Positions 31,354 to 42,540 of a DNA stretch of 64,000 nucleotides are shown in pieces. The translations under genes and the position numbers were made by a program. Origin of the DNA: Lantana camara (Eukaryota; Streptophyta; Magnoliopsida; Lamiales; Verbenaceae); NCBI GenBank assembly GCA_037501455.1, contig CM074865.1, forward strand, positions 12,966,501-13,030,500. The letters run 5' to 3'. Numbering within the stretch: the stretch's first letter is position 1; the number at the start of each line of letters is the position of its first letter. The notes under the pieces are model-generated. The model did not search any database. It had not been told where the DNA came from and saw nothing but the letters and a program-made list of their open reading frames with translations.

Positions 31354-33930
31354 TGTAACGCCCCAGCTTTCAAGTTATGCATTACCTAATATTTTATGAA
31401 TTATATTCCTACCTGTTATGTGAAAATATGTGAAAATTGTATCAACTTGAGAATTATCGCATGAGTGTATTTATTTGATACGTGAATTAATTGCCGAACA
31501 TGACTTAATTGTCTGTATGTCCTTAAGTGATCATTTTTTTTAATTGGAGGACTTAATTGCATGAAATTAATTTGTAGTAAATTGATCATTTTCATAAGTA
31601 GAAACCTAATTACATGACTTAAATTCTTAGAGGACTTGAGTGCAATTTCCCTTTTCTTTCCCCTCCTCTTTCACGATGTATTACATATACAAATATACAT
31701 ATATTTCCTTCTTCATTCTTCATACAAGAACAAAGCACAAAGCATTTCTTTCTCTGTTCCCTTCAATCTCGGTTCAAGCCATGCAAGAAGAAGCCAAGGT
31801 TTTCTTCCATTTTTACCAAGAGATGAAGCTTCCATCCATCACCTAATTCCATCTCTCTTCTTCCCCTTTTCAATTTAAGGTATATGTGAGTATGTGATGA
31901 ATTCTTGAGTTAAAGTATGAAAGCTAGGGTTATGATTTTATTGTAAAAGTTGAGTATGAGTTGTTAGAAGCATGATTCTAAGCTTTTAACTTGAAATTAT
32001 GCATAAATTCTTGGAGTTTATGGTGTTAGAATTCATGATCATATATAGGTTTGATGTTGGTGATTTTGATGATCAAGACATGATTTAGGTGTTTTTATTG
32101 GTTTTTATTGTACTTTAAGTGTACATGCATGTTTCTTTCATGAATTGTGGCAGTTAGAAGTTGATTTGGTGATGTTTTGATTGATTTTGGTTTTGTTCGA
32201 AGAACCCCTGTTTCTGCTCTGTTTCTGCATCAACTGCATAACGAGAATGACCCTTCCCGTCCCAGTTCATTTCCCAGAACGGCCGTTCCCAACCTTTTGA
32301 ATGACCTGGCGCGAGACTGGGAACGACCCTTCCCAGTTTTTGCTTATAGCCGGAACGGTCGTTCCCAACCCAAATTATTTACAGACGCGCGGGATTAATT
32401 TGGGGAGCCGGGAACGGCCCTTCCCATTTTACGTTGAACCGGGAACGGCCGTTCCCATGCTCCAGAGGGTGTCTGTGATTTCTTGCTTCATTTTAATTAT
32501 TCCAATTCCATTTCTAAGCCTTTATATGATCAATATAAGCTATTATATGTTCATTTTATACATGAATATATTCATGACTACGCCGTGCGTCGTATTTGGT
32601 ATCATTATTGAGTCTTCTCTCACGAGTACACATTGTTCCCTTTCTTGTTCAGTTCTTCTCCAGGGCGGAGATCATCGATTGAATAGGCACTGTCGTGCAC
32701 ACTTGTCTTATCCCATTGCTTGTTAGGTGAGGGTGTTTTCATTCTAGCTACATATCTAAACCCTAAAACCTGCATGGAATGAGTTTTGGCCTGAAAACCA
32801 TACTTATATTTATATTGATTTAAAAATGGTAATCGAGTAAATGTTTATTAAATTAAACCTACTGTTATTGTTATTTACTGACCCTTCCTATTTTGGCGAG
32901 ATATTGTACTGTACACTGATCACGGGCCCTGGGACTTGTGTATTGAGGGAACCGGGAAGGTATCAGGCCGACGGTGAAGCTCTTGCACAGTCCCACATTG
33001 TTGGGATCACCTTTGAATCCTCTAGGAGGATTGGTGGAGGACGGAATCCCGGGCGTAGGAGTCACGTTCCTGATGCTCACCATGACTGGATGGTTGAAGG
33101 CTAGCTACCTTCCCATCCCCGGAGGGAAAAGGAGATCGTGCGGGTGAATCCGGCACCACGGATTGCCCCACGGACTATTGTCCTGACTGTATTGACTGAT
33201 GGCACTGAGTGATTACACTATTGCACTGTATGGTATCGATTAAATTACGTGATCACCCTTAAATCGAAACTTAATCATTGCACACCGTCGGAATTTGGTT
33301 GGAGATTGTGCACGCTCACTCGCCGAGCCACTGATAGCCTATAACTTGTAATTAATTGTATAAGTTGATAGTTGTAAAATCCGAGCGTTGAACCACTGAT
33401 TTCTTGCCTTCAGGGGAACTACTTTACCTAAAACTTTGCTAGGGATTTACAACTTGCATGTGCATGTTTCTATATATATGTATATCTCCTGCTCACTCAG
33501 TCTTCTAGAGACTGACCCCTCTTTCCCCTTTCTTCCAGGTTTTACAGGTGATTGCTAGGCGGAATTGAGTTGTCGGTCTTGGTTCAAGTCCTGCACTTGT
33601 ACACCCACTGCATATTGTATTTATTTATTGTATTGCTATGTTTATTGAACTGAATTGAATTCGGGACAGGTTTCTAGGACGTTAGTTGAACCCCGTATTT
33701 ACTTTCTCGTTGAAGTTACATTCATTGACTTGACATTGAATAAATAATTGTCTTGCTTCTGCACCTTTGTTATTGTTAAATTATTTCAGGGTTAGATTCC
33801 GCCTAGCTAGGACAATCCTTTTCATTGTCTTCCGTTCACTGTGAGTTTGGTTCATGTATGGACTAGCCATTTCATATGTAGATCGAGCTCATAGTGCGGG
33901 GGATGTGGTGCTCTCGTCTTGGGTGCTATA
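31354..33930 (+). repeat. Solo LTR (2.6 kb), Tekay-like, inserted in the copia LTR
   Basis: Starts TGTAACGCCCC and ends GGGTGCTATA, where CA has changed to TA, with a perfect TSD GTGAT (31349-31353 and 33931-33935). The 3' copia LTR shows the empty site. Termini resemble the other long LTRs; a GGGCCC module lies near 32925 and the palindrome cassette at 32243-32456. Confidence 0.9.
32243..32456. repeat. Palindrome cassette, arm type GGGAA
   Basis: Six copies of a 16-bp inverted repeat. The full palindrome GGGAACGGCCGTTCCC is at 32441-32456. Variants lie at 32275-32290, 32319-32334, 32351-32366 and 32410-32425, and a diverged copy at 32243-32258. Confidence 0.93.
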
Positions 33931-35113
33931 GTGATTGTTACAAGAACTTCATCACTGAGATGTCCCCACGTGAGAACATTCCTAAATGGGAAAGGAAGTT
34001 TCCTGAAACTTCCAGATTAGAAAATATCTCACAGGTCAACGACGTGATTCATTAATCCTTAGACTTGAGATTCTGTAATGTCTCATATGAGCTAACTCTG
34101 TAATCTTTGATGTAGGCTCAAAAGGGTGTCGCCATATAGACACCTGAACCACGGTCTATGTTGGGATTACACAAATGGCATATGTAGAATTAGTAGAATC
34201 GATAAAGGACCTACACTTGTTAAGAACAAGAATGATCTCTTATTGATTGAGTTGTTCGTAGTCCATTAAACATTAAACCCTTGGCTAATGTGGATAAAAG
34301 ATCAAGACATCTAGAAAATGGGGTTTTCTAGGATTGAGATCGAAATGGATATGAAACGAACTTAAGTTTAAAGATCAAGAATATTTGGGCTTTGAGAATA
34401 TTCCCATGCCTTAGTTTTTGATTGAGAGATGGAGTTGTAGGAGAATTGTATTTCACTGATTGTCATTGACTGAAAGGTTCTTCGATTCATTTCGTTATTC
34501 GGCTAGGGGTCACACACCCATTGCTAGATTACGGTAGTGTGATATGTGAAGTGATTAATTAATTAGGGAATTAATTAATTTTTGTCACTGCTAATCGAAT
34601 AATGAACCTAAAGGGTCACACACAAATGCCAGAACACGAGGGTTATGGTAGGATGTTAATCTGATTAACGAATGATCAAATTGTTGATCGAAATGGAGCA
34701 AGGATTGTGTGAGTAGTTGCCACGTGTCAAGCACACGTGGTTGCCACGTGTCATGCTGTCCACGTGGCACATACGTAGCTTCGTGTGTGTGATTTATTTC
34801 ACACAATCCTTTTAATTAATTTTATTCTTTTAATTAATTTTGAATTAATTGTTAAGACTATTCTCAAATAAACTTAACCCAATAGATAATTAATTGGGAA
34901 TTAAATTATTTATTGAATATTGACTTTTAACTTTGGGAAAGTTGAAACGTCAAACTTCCTATTGTAGGAGAGAGAAAGTTATTCTTGCAAGACTTGGAGA
35001 ATAAGTTAAGAACTTATTATTCCAATTAAATTAAATAATTAAATCAGTTAATTAGTGAGCAAGAAAACTAAAACCACTAGGTTTAGGAAACCCTAGGGTT
35101 CGAACCCACCTTG

Positions 35114-35121
35114 TATAAATA
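35114..35121 (+). promoter_or_regulatory. TATA box, copia 5' LTR
   Basis: TATAAATA. The same box occurs at the matching place in the 3' LTR (40745-40752), with ACCTTG before and AAGGGTTGGGGCTTCT after. Confidence 0.65.
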
Positions 35122-35510
35122 TAAGGGTTGGGGCTTCTCTTATTCTTTAGACAAGCACTCACGAAGAATTAAGTTTTTGAGAAAAATTAAAAGAAAAATT
35201 TTCAAAGAAAAAATTATCCTAGCCTTAACACAAGCCATAGAACTAGCATTCTCACTCGCTTGATCGTGTTCTAGGTCTGGTGTGGATACGCTTTGGAGGG
35301 CTTCTACTTTGGAGTCTAAATCGAAGGCCGTTCGAGGAACTTTCCGCTCGAAGGGTGTGTGTTAGGCAGTAACAACATCACAAGAAAGCTTCAATTAAAG
35401 TGAGTTTCTTGTTGCACCCAACGTTCCAGTACGAAAATTGCAAGACAACGATTAAACTTTTGGAAAATTTTAAACTCCCGCTGCTCAACTCTTCCGTGTT
35501 TTCCAACAAG

Positions 35511-35522
35511 TGGTATCAGAGC
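35511..35522 (+). other. Primer binding site (tRNA-iMet) of the copia element
   Basis: TGGTATCAGAGC, 2 bp after the LTR end. Confidence 0.95.
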
Positions 35523-37462
35523 CACCTTGCAACGTTCGTATTATATCTTTACTGCTTTTGGAATTTTGATGAAAATTCTTAAATTTGAGTATGTGTTGTG
35601 CATTCATAGTTTTTGTTTGAAATACGAAGTTGCCGGATCAAAACTGTTTCTTGAAAATTTTGTGAAAATTGTTTCCTGATTAATCTGGTTTTAAATTGTT
35701 TTAATTCAGATTGATTTGAACTGTTTTAATTCGAAATTTAAAGTTCTGAATTTGCTGAAATTACGAAACTGAAAAGGGATCGGAACGAGTTCGCCCGCAC
35801 GCGTCGCGTGTGGGATTACGCGCATCTAGTACGCGCATGGGGCTGCACATCATAGCCACGCACAATCGACCCCGCCGCGCGGCAAATGCCCGGATGCGCC
35901 TAGGTGGGCCTAGGCGCTGCTGCGCTGTTCCCGCCCCTCCTATCCGGCATCGCCCGCGAGTGGCGCGTGGCCATGCGCTGCTACGCGGTGCCTGCCGTTG
36001 CCTCGCCTAGGCGTCCCGCGCGGGCTGTGTGCGCATGACGGCCTGCTCGCGCGTGTTTGCAGGCTGTCCCGCGCCTCGTGCGGACTGTCCCGGGACGGCC
36101 CTTTCGTTTTGTGTTTTCTAAGTTTCGTTAAAATCCCATTTTGTAAAATCTGATTTTATTTTAAAATTTTGATTTTAATTTTATAAAATTATTTATTTGA
36201 AATAATTATAAATTTTGGGATTTTATGAATTAAAGTTAAGTTCTAATTTTTCGAGAAAATTAAAATATCAGTTTGAATGATATTTTTGACAAAATTTAAT
36301 TTTGAATTAATTGTTGTTTTATCAAGACCTGGTGATTCGATTTTGAATAAATTCTTGAATAATGAACTATATTCAAATTACTTAAGTTAATTGTAACTTG
36401 AAGTCAAGAGAATTTTAAATTTAATTGGTAAATTTAAATTCTAGCGGAATCATGCTAGTTTAGGTGATCATGGGTTAGTCTTATGTATGTTTTAAATTCT
36501 GCACATGGATGATTTCAATTGGGGTCGGAGCCCCATAGTTGCGCGTTTTCGATTGGGATTGGAGCCCTACTTATGTGCGTACTATTATGTGTTTATTATG
36601 TGGCTTTCCTTATTATTGTTTTTGGGCCGGGGTATGCCCCGTGTACTTATCTATAGCCAATATGAAAATTGAGCCATATTACTTTATGTATAGAGAGTAG
36701 AACTTAGGAAGCGAGGTTTTTATTTTCATTTTGGAGACAAGCACCCATGAAATAAGAAGGATCCATAAGGAGCACTTGAAGAACGATGGCCATAAGAAGA
36801 CCCCTCAAAATGTTTAGGAGGGTTTCTATTAAATGTAATAGATAAGGCATTTTTCCATTAAATTCTGTACCCCTATGTGATATGAATCGTCTTATGTGAC
36901 ATGAAAGTTAGAACTGTGATTTTGGAGTGGCTCCCAAAATCACATATAAGATAGGATACCCATGATCATCTCATAATTAGTATCATGCTAGGACATGTTA
37001 TCTACTAATTGCTTATGTGATGCACTTTATGTGAAACTGCATTAAACAAGACAATTAAAATTTGGATAACATTATATGTTGGTGAGGTCATTCGAAAATC
37101 CCATTTAAATATTGAGCAAAATTCGAATAAAAAGGTGCTTTATCATGGTAATAAAATTCCTAGCATTCCATTAATAGGATTTAGGACTTAATAAGTGAAA
37201 CTAATTGTTGTCTCACGAGTCGTGGGGTAATTAGTGTATCTTATTAACTCTTAGTTTCCTAATTAATTATTTTAAATAATTAATATTTCTTGACATTTTA
37301 GAATCGACAATGTCTCACGAGTCGTGGGTCGTTCCGGACTAAGTTTGGTTGAGATCTTATGATTGATGGGTCCTGCTCAACACTAAAGTAGATATGGATG
37401 TCTCACGAGTCGTGGGTCCATGATTGAAAGATTAGAGATGCAAAAATATTACTAGGAATTCC
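35523..37462 (+). other. Copia non-coding leader with GC-rich island
   Basis: No gag or integrase is found where they should be. About 35775-36110 is strikingly GC-rich (repeated ACGCGCAT, CCTAGGCG and CTGTCCCG words) inside otherwise AT-rich DNA; the 66-codon ORF there is a composition effect. From 36500 on come short repeats (GATT/AATT-GGGGTCGGAGCCC type) and the palindrome repeats at 37214-37414. Confidence 0.6.
37214..37414. repeat. Three copies of a palindromic 17-mer
   Basis: GTCTCACGAGTCGTGGG occurs three times; its core CACGAGTCGTG (37214-37224, 37316-37326, 37404-37414) is an 11-bp inverted repeat. Spacing is about 100 and 90 bp. Confidence 0.9.
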
Positions 37463-39120
37463 ATGGGGATGGAATCGGCAATTTGTTTTGAACGCATTCC
37501 TAGACAACCAGAGAGATGGTATGGCTTTCTCCACCAAACATCTCAAATGGATAATGATCCATTAACTTATGAGGAGGCACTGTTAGATTCGGACTCTGAA
37601 CAGTGGAAAAAAGCAATGAAATCCGAAATGGATTCCATATACTCTAACCAAGTTTGGACCTTGGTTGATCCACCTGATGGGATCAGGCCCATAGGGTGTA
37701 AATGGATATATAAGCGCAAGCTTGGACTAGATGGAAGCGTGGCAGCCTTTAAACTAAGATTAGTTGCTAAAGGTTTCACTCAAAGACCAGGTGTAGACTT
37801 TGATGAAACCTTCTCCCCGGTTGCAATGCAAAAATCCATTCGGATCTTGCTTGCCATTGCAGCATATTATGACTATGAGATATGGCAAATGGATGTGAAA
37901 ACTGCCTTTCTCAATGGAGACATTGACAAAGACATTTACATGGAGTAACCCATGGGTTTCACATTCAGTGGGAGCGAACAAAAGGTTTGTAAGCTCCAAC
38001 GTTCAATCTATGGATTGAAACAAGCGTCTAGGAATTGGAACATTCGATTCGATGAAGCAGTCAAATTGTTTGGCTTTATTCAAAATCCGAATGAGTCCTA
38101 TGTGTACAAGAAAGAATTAGAAACCTCGATTCAATTTCTGATACTTTATGTAGATGACATCCTTCTCATTGGGAATGCGAAGGACGACATGAAAGTAAAA
38201 AGTCTTGGTTATCGAACCAATTTGAGATGAAGGATCTTGGTGATGCATCCTACATTCTAGGGATAAAGATCTATCGGGATAGATCTAGGAGATTGTTAGG
38301 ATTATCACAGTCGATTTACATAGACAAAATACTAAAGAGGTTTAGTATGGAAGAATCCAAGGGTGGAAAACTTCCAATGGGCCCGGGAGCAGTTCTTTCG
38401 AAGAAGCTGTGTCCTAAGACTGAACTTGAAAAGTTCAGGATGTCCAGAATTCCTTATGCATCAGCCATAGGAAGCATAATGTATGTGATGCTATGTACTC
38501 TACCGGATGTGGCTTATGCACTTAGCGTGACCAGCCGATTCCAATCTGACCCTGGTGAAGGTCACTGGACTGCTGTAAAGAACATCCTTAAGTACTTAAG
38601 AAGAACTAAGGATTTGTTCTTGGTTTACGAAGGCCAACAAGATCTTGTCATTAGAGGATACTGTGATGCAAGCTTTGCATCAGACATGGATGACTTTAAA
38701 TCCATGTCAGGATACATATTCTGCCTGAACAGCGGAGCAGTGAGTTGGAAAAGTTCCAAGCAAGCGACCACTTAGGCCGAATACTTAGCTGCAAATGATG
38801 CTGCTAAGGAAGGTGTTTGGGTAAGAAACTTCATCCAAGAGCTGGGTGTAGTTCCTAGCATTAAAGACCCTGTTACAATGTTTTGTGACAACACCGGGGC
38901 GGTTGCTCAAGCAAGAGAACCAAGATCTCACCAAAGGACCAAACACATTTTGAGGAAGTGTCACTTAATCCGTAATATCATCAAGAGAGGAGATGTGCAA
39001 ATTGAAAGGGTCACATCGGCAGAGAACATGACAGATCCACTTACTAAAGCCCTTAGTCAACAGGCTTTCGAAGGACATCTTCAGAAGATGGGTCTTAGAT
39101 TAGCACCTGAGTGGGTTTGA
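37463..39120 (+). pseudogene. pol: Copia reverse transcriptase and RNase H
   Basis: The RVT_2 domain of Ty1/copia starts near 37550 (LTYEEALLDSDSEQWKKAM, VDPPDGIRPIGCKWIYKRK, FDETFSPVA, QMDVKTAFLNG) and reaches the catalytic YVDDILLIGN near 38150. The connection (YASAIGSIMY, PDVAYALSVTSRF) and copia RNase H follow: YCDASFASD, AVSWKSSKQ, CDNTGAV, LTKAL. Breaks: TAA at 37946 where the family has Gln (C to T), a frameshift near 38210, and TAG at 38773. Integrase, protease and gag are missing upstream, so the protein is dead in several ways. The reading frame ends at 39120, 16 bp before the 3' LTR, as is usual for copia elements. Coding starts abruptly after the leader, so an internal deletion probably ends near 37460. 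Confidence 0.9.
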
Positions 39121-39136
39121 CAGGCAAGTGGGAGAT

Positions 39137-41142
39137 TGTTAGAAATAGTATCATTGAAGCAGATGTTTGCTTTACTATTTCCTTGTAAAATCACAAACAG
39201 TCTTTAGATGATAAATGAAATGATTTTGTTCATAGGCAATCACTTCTTTATGTGTATATTTATGTCTGTTTGGGTTGACTGTGTTTTGCATGTATTAAAC
39301 TCCCTTAATCCGATGAGGCCGTTAAGAACTTTGTCGTTATGGGAACGGCTCATGAAGCAAGTTCTTAACTCCATAGGCGAGGATTAGAAACTTCTCTAAG
39401 TCAATGAATTTGACAGACAGTGGGAGTGTCGACCTTGACTCTGTTGAGACTTGCTTATGTGATTATATCCTTTTGAAGGATCACTCAGTTTCATGGAGTG
39501 ATAAGTGCATACATTGATGCGTTCATAATACATAAGGGTGATTGTTACAAGAACTTCATCACTGAGATGTCCTTCGTGAGAACATTCCTAAATGGGAATC
39601 GAAGTTTCCTAAAACTTCCAGATTAGGAATTATCTCACAGGTCAATGACGTGATTCATTAATCCTTATAATGTCTCATATGAGCTAACTCTGTAATCTTT
39701 GATATAGGCTCAAAAGGGTGTCGCCATATAGACACCTGAACCACGGCCTATGTTGGGATTACACAAGTGGCATATGTAGAATTAGTAGAATCGATAAAAG
39801 ACCTACACTTGTTAAGAACAAGAATGATCTCTTACTGATTGAGTTGTTTGTAGTCCATTAAGCATTAAACCGTTGGCCAAGGTGGATAAAAGATCAAGAC
39901 ATCTAGAAAATGGGGTTTTCTAAGATTGAGATCGAAATAGATATGAAACGAACTTAACTTTAAATATCAAGAATATTTGGGCTCTGAGAATATTCCCATG
40001 CCTTAGTTCTTGATTGAGAGATGGAGTTGTGGGAGGATCGTATTTCATTGATTTTCATTGACTGAAAGGTTCTTTGATTCATTTCGTTATTTGGCTAGGG
40101 GTCACACACCATTGCTAGATTACGGTAGTGTGATCTGTGAAGTGGTTAATTAATTGCTGTCACTGCTAATCGAATAATGAAGCTAAAGGGTCACACACAA
40201 ATGCCAAAACACGAGGGTTATGGTAAGATGTTAGTATAATTAACGAAGGATCAAATTTTTGATCCAAATGGAGCAAGGATTGCGTGAGTAGCTGCCACGT
40301 GTCAAGCACACGAGGCTGCCACGTGTTGTGTACACAAGGCTGCCACGTGTTGTGTACACGTGCCACATATGTAGCTTCGTGCATGTGATTTATTTCACAC
40401 GCGAGTTCTTTTCTAGAAATTAATTAATTAAATTGTAATTAATTAATTAATTTTAGTCGTTTAATTAATTTTGAATTAATTGTTAAGACTATTCTCAAAT
40501 AAACTTAACCCAATAAATAATTAATTGGGAATTAAATTATTTATTGAATATTGACTTTTAACTTTGGGAAAGTTGAAAAGTCAAACTTCCTATTGTAGGA
40601 GAAAGAAGGTTATTCTTGCAAGACTTGGAGAATAAGTTAAGAACTTATTATTCCAATTAAATTAAATAATTAAATCAGTTAATTAGTGAGCAAGAAAACT
40701 AAAACCACTAGGTTTAGGAAACCCTAGGGTTCGAACCCACCTTGTATAAATACAAGGGTTGGGGCTTCTCTTATTCTTTAGACCAACACTCACGAAATGT
40801 TAAGTTTTTGAGAAAAATTAAAAGAAAAGTTTTCAAAGCAAAAATTATCCTAGTCTTAACACAAGACATAGAACTAGCATTCTCACTCGCTTGATCGTGT
40901 TCTAGGTCTGGTGTGGATACGCTTTGGAGGGCTTCTACTTTGGAGTCTAAATCGAAGGCCGTTCGAGGGACTTTCCTCTTGAAGGGTGTGTGTTAGGCGG
41001 TAATAACATCACAAGAAAGCTTCAATTAAAGTGAGTTTCTTGTTGCACCCAACGTTACATTACGAAAATTGCAAGATAACGATTAAACTTTTGGAAAATT
41101 TTAAACTTCCACTGCTCAACTCTTCCGTGTTTTCCAACGATA
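39137..41142 (+). repeat. Copia 3' LTR
   Basis: 2,006 bp, start TGTTAGAAATAG after GTGGGAGAT, end CCAACGA (CA mutated to GA). It gives the complete LTR and the empty site for the solo LTR at 31354. TATA box at 40745-40752. Confidence 0.93.
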
Positions 41143-42046
41143 GTTATGTGGTAACAATAGGAAATGAATCGATATCATTGGTCACCACAGCAGAAGCTAA
41201 GAAGCTAATTGGTAAAGGAGCCACCAGAGTTGTTGCCTATCTGTTGAATAGGCCTAAGAATCAGCTCAAGATCGAAAAAGTGGAGGTAGTTAAAGGGTTG
41301 ATAGAAGTGTTCCCAAACACTTGAATTCGTTACCTCCTGATAGATAATTAGAATTTGTTATCAACTTAATCCCTGGAGCTGAGCCATTTTCTAAAAACAC
41401 CATACCGAATGGCTCCAGCTGAGCTCCAAGAATTGAAAAAACAACTCGATGAATTATTAGAATCAGGATACGTCCGTCCTAGCACATCACTATGGGGAGC
41501 ACCTGTGCTATTTGTCAAGAAGAAGGATGGATCGTTACGTTTATGCACCGACTACCGGGAATTCAATCGATTGACGATTAAAAACAAATACCTTCTCCCC
41601 CGCATTAAAGAATTGTTTGATATTCTTCAAGGATCCTGAGTGTATTCTAAATTGGATTTAAGACAAAGGTATTGCCAGCTGAAGAATAAAAAAGAAGATA
41701 TTCCCAAAACTGCTTTCAATACCCGATATGGTCACTTTGAGGTTGTAGTGATGCCTTTTGGATTAACAAATACCCCTGTTGCATTTATGGATCGAATGCA
41801 CAGGATATTCTGACCATATCTAAATCAGTTTGTGGTCATTTTTATTGATGACATCTTGGTATTTTCAAAGACCTTGAAGAGCATGCTGAACAGCTCCATA
41901 TAGTGCTGAGTACCCTGAAAGAACATAAGCTATATGTGAAATTTAGCAAATGTGAATGTTGGTTAGAAAAAGATAACCTTTCTTAGACACATAATATCCG
42001 GTCTTGGAATAAAGGTAGATTCTCTAAAGGTAGAAACAGTAATGAC
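41143..42046 (+). pseudogene. pol: Tekay-like reverse transcriptase
   Basis: The linker after protease comes first ([22 protein letters not shown]), then [64 protein letters not shown] and the catalytic FIDDILVFSK near 41845. It is broken by a stop at 41637, TGA in the thumb side (IF*PYL, where the family has Arg, C to T), a single-base frameshift near 41870 and further breaks before 42046. All core RT motifs are otherwise visible, so this is an old but recognisable copy. Confidence 0.87.
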
Positions 42047-42540
42047 TTGAAAAACATCGAAGAACAATCCAAAGTAAGAAGTTTTCTAGGACTTGCAGGC
42101 TATTATAGGAGATTTGTGAAAGACTTCTCCAAAATAGCTGCACCCCTCACTCAATTAACAAAGAAAGAAGGCAAGTTTGAATGGATGGGAAAATATGAGC
42201 AAAGTTTCAAAGAATTAAAGCGAAAGTTAACGTCTGCTCCAGTACTAGTCTTACCTGAAGGAAAGGAAGGCTACGTGATCTATATAGACCTAACACATGA
42301 ACTAGAGCTAGCAACAATAGTATTTACCCTAGCTAAGTGGAGACACTACCTATATAGGGTAACTTTCAAAGTCTTCACAGATCATAAGGGCTTGAGATAT
42401 TTATTTACTCAGAAAGAGTTGAATATGAAGCAAATGAGATGGATGAAATTCCTGGAAGATTATGATTGTATAATACAGTACCATCCAGGAAGGGCCAATA
42501 TAGTGGCAGATGCTTCAAGTCGAGAATCTAACCTGGCAGC
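42047..42540 (+). pseudogene. pol: Tekay-like RNase H with internal deletion
   Basis: Begins with the connection SFLGLAGYYRRFVKDFSKIAAPLT and goes into RNase H (VLVLPEGKEGYVIYID). The middle of the domain is missing: the text jumps from YID to LTHELELATIVF, losing about 35 residues including the region around the first active-site strands. It then continues with FKVFTDHKGLRYLFTQKELN, QMRWMKFLEDYD and YHPGRANIVADASSR. The ATG at 42047 is only the first Met after a stop and not a real start. The deletion keeps the frame, so the ORF reads on into integrase. Confidence 0.87.

Larger units (their letters stand above)
31048..35508 (+). repeat. Copia 5' LTR, truncated and split
   Basis: Parts 31048-31353 and 33936-35508 together match 39244-41142 of the 3' LTR. 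The gap is a solo LTR. The end TTTTCCAACA is followed by the primer site. The LTR holds a TATA box at 35114. Confidence 0.9.
31048..41142 (+). mobile_element. Ty1/copia retrotransposon, defective
   Basis: Two 2-kb LTRs (the 5' one lacks its first 107 bp and is split by a solo LTR), a primer site TGGTATCAGAGCC, a long non-coding leader, only the RT-RNase H end of pol, and the typical copia CAAGTGGGAGAT purine tract before the 3' LTR. Gag, protease and integrase are absent. The right flank after 41142 is pol of a chromodomain gypsy, into which this element inserted. Confidence 0.88.

Noticed and set aside
35810..36010. 66-codon Arg/Ala-rich ORF
   Set aside because: GC-rich composition removes stop codons; no sign of coding.
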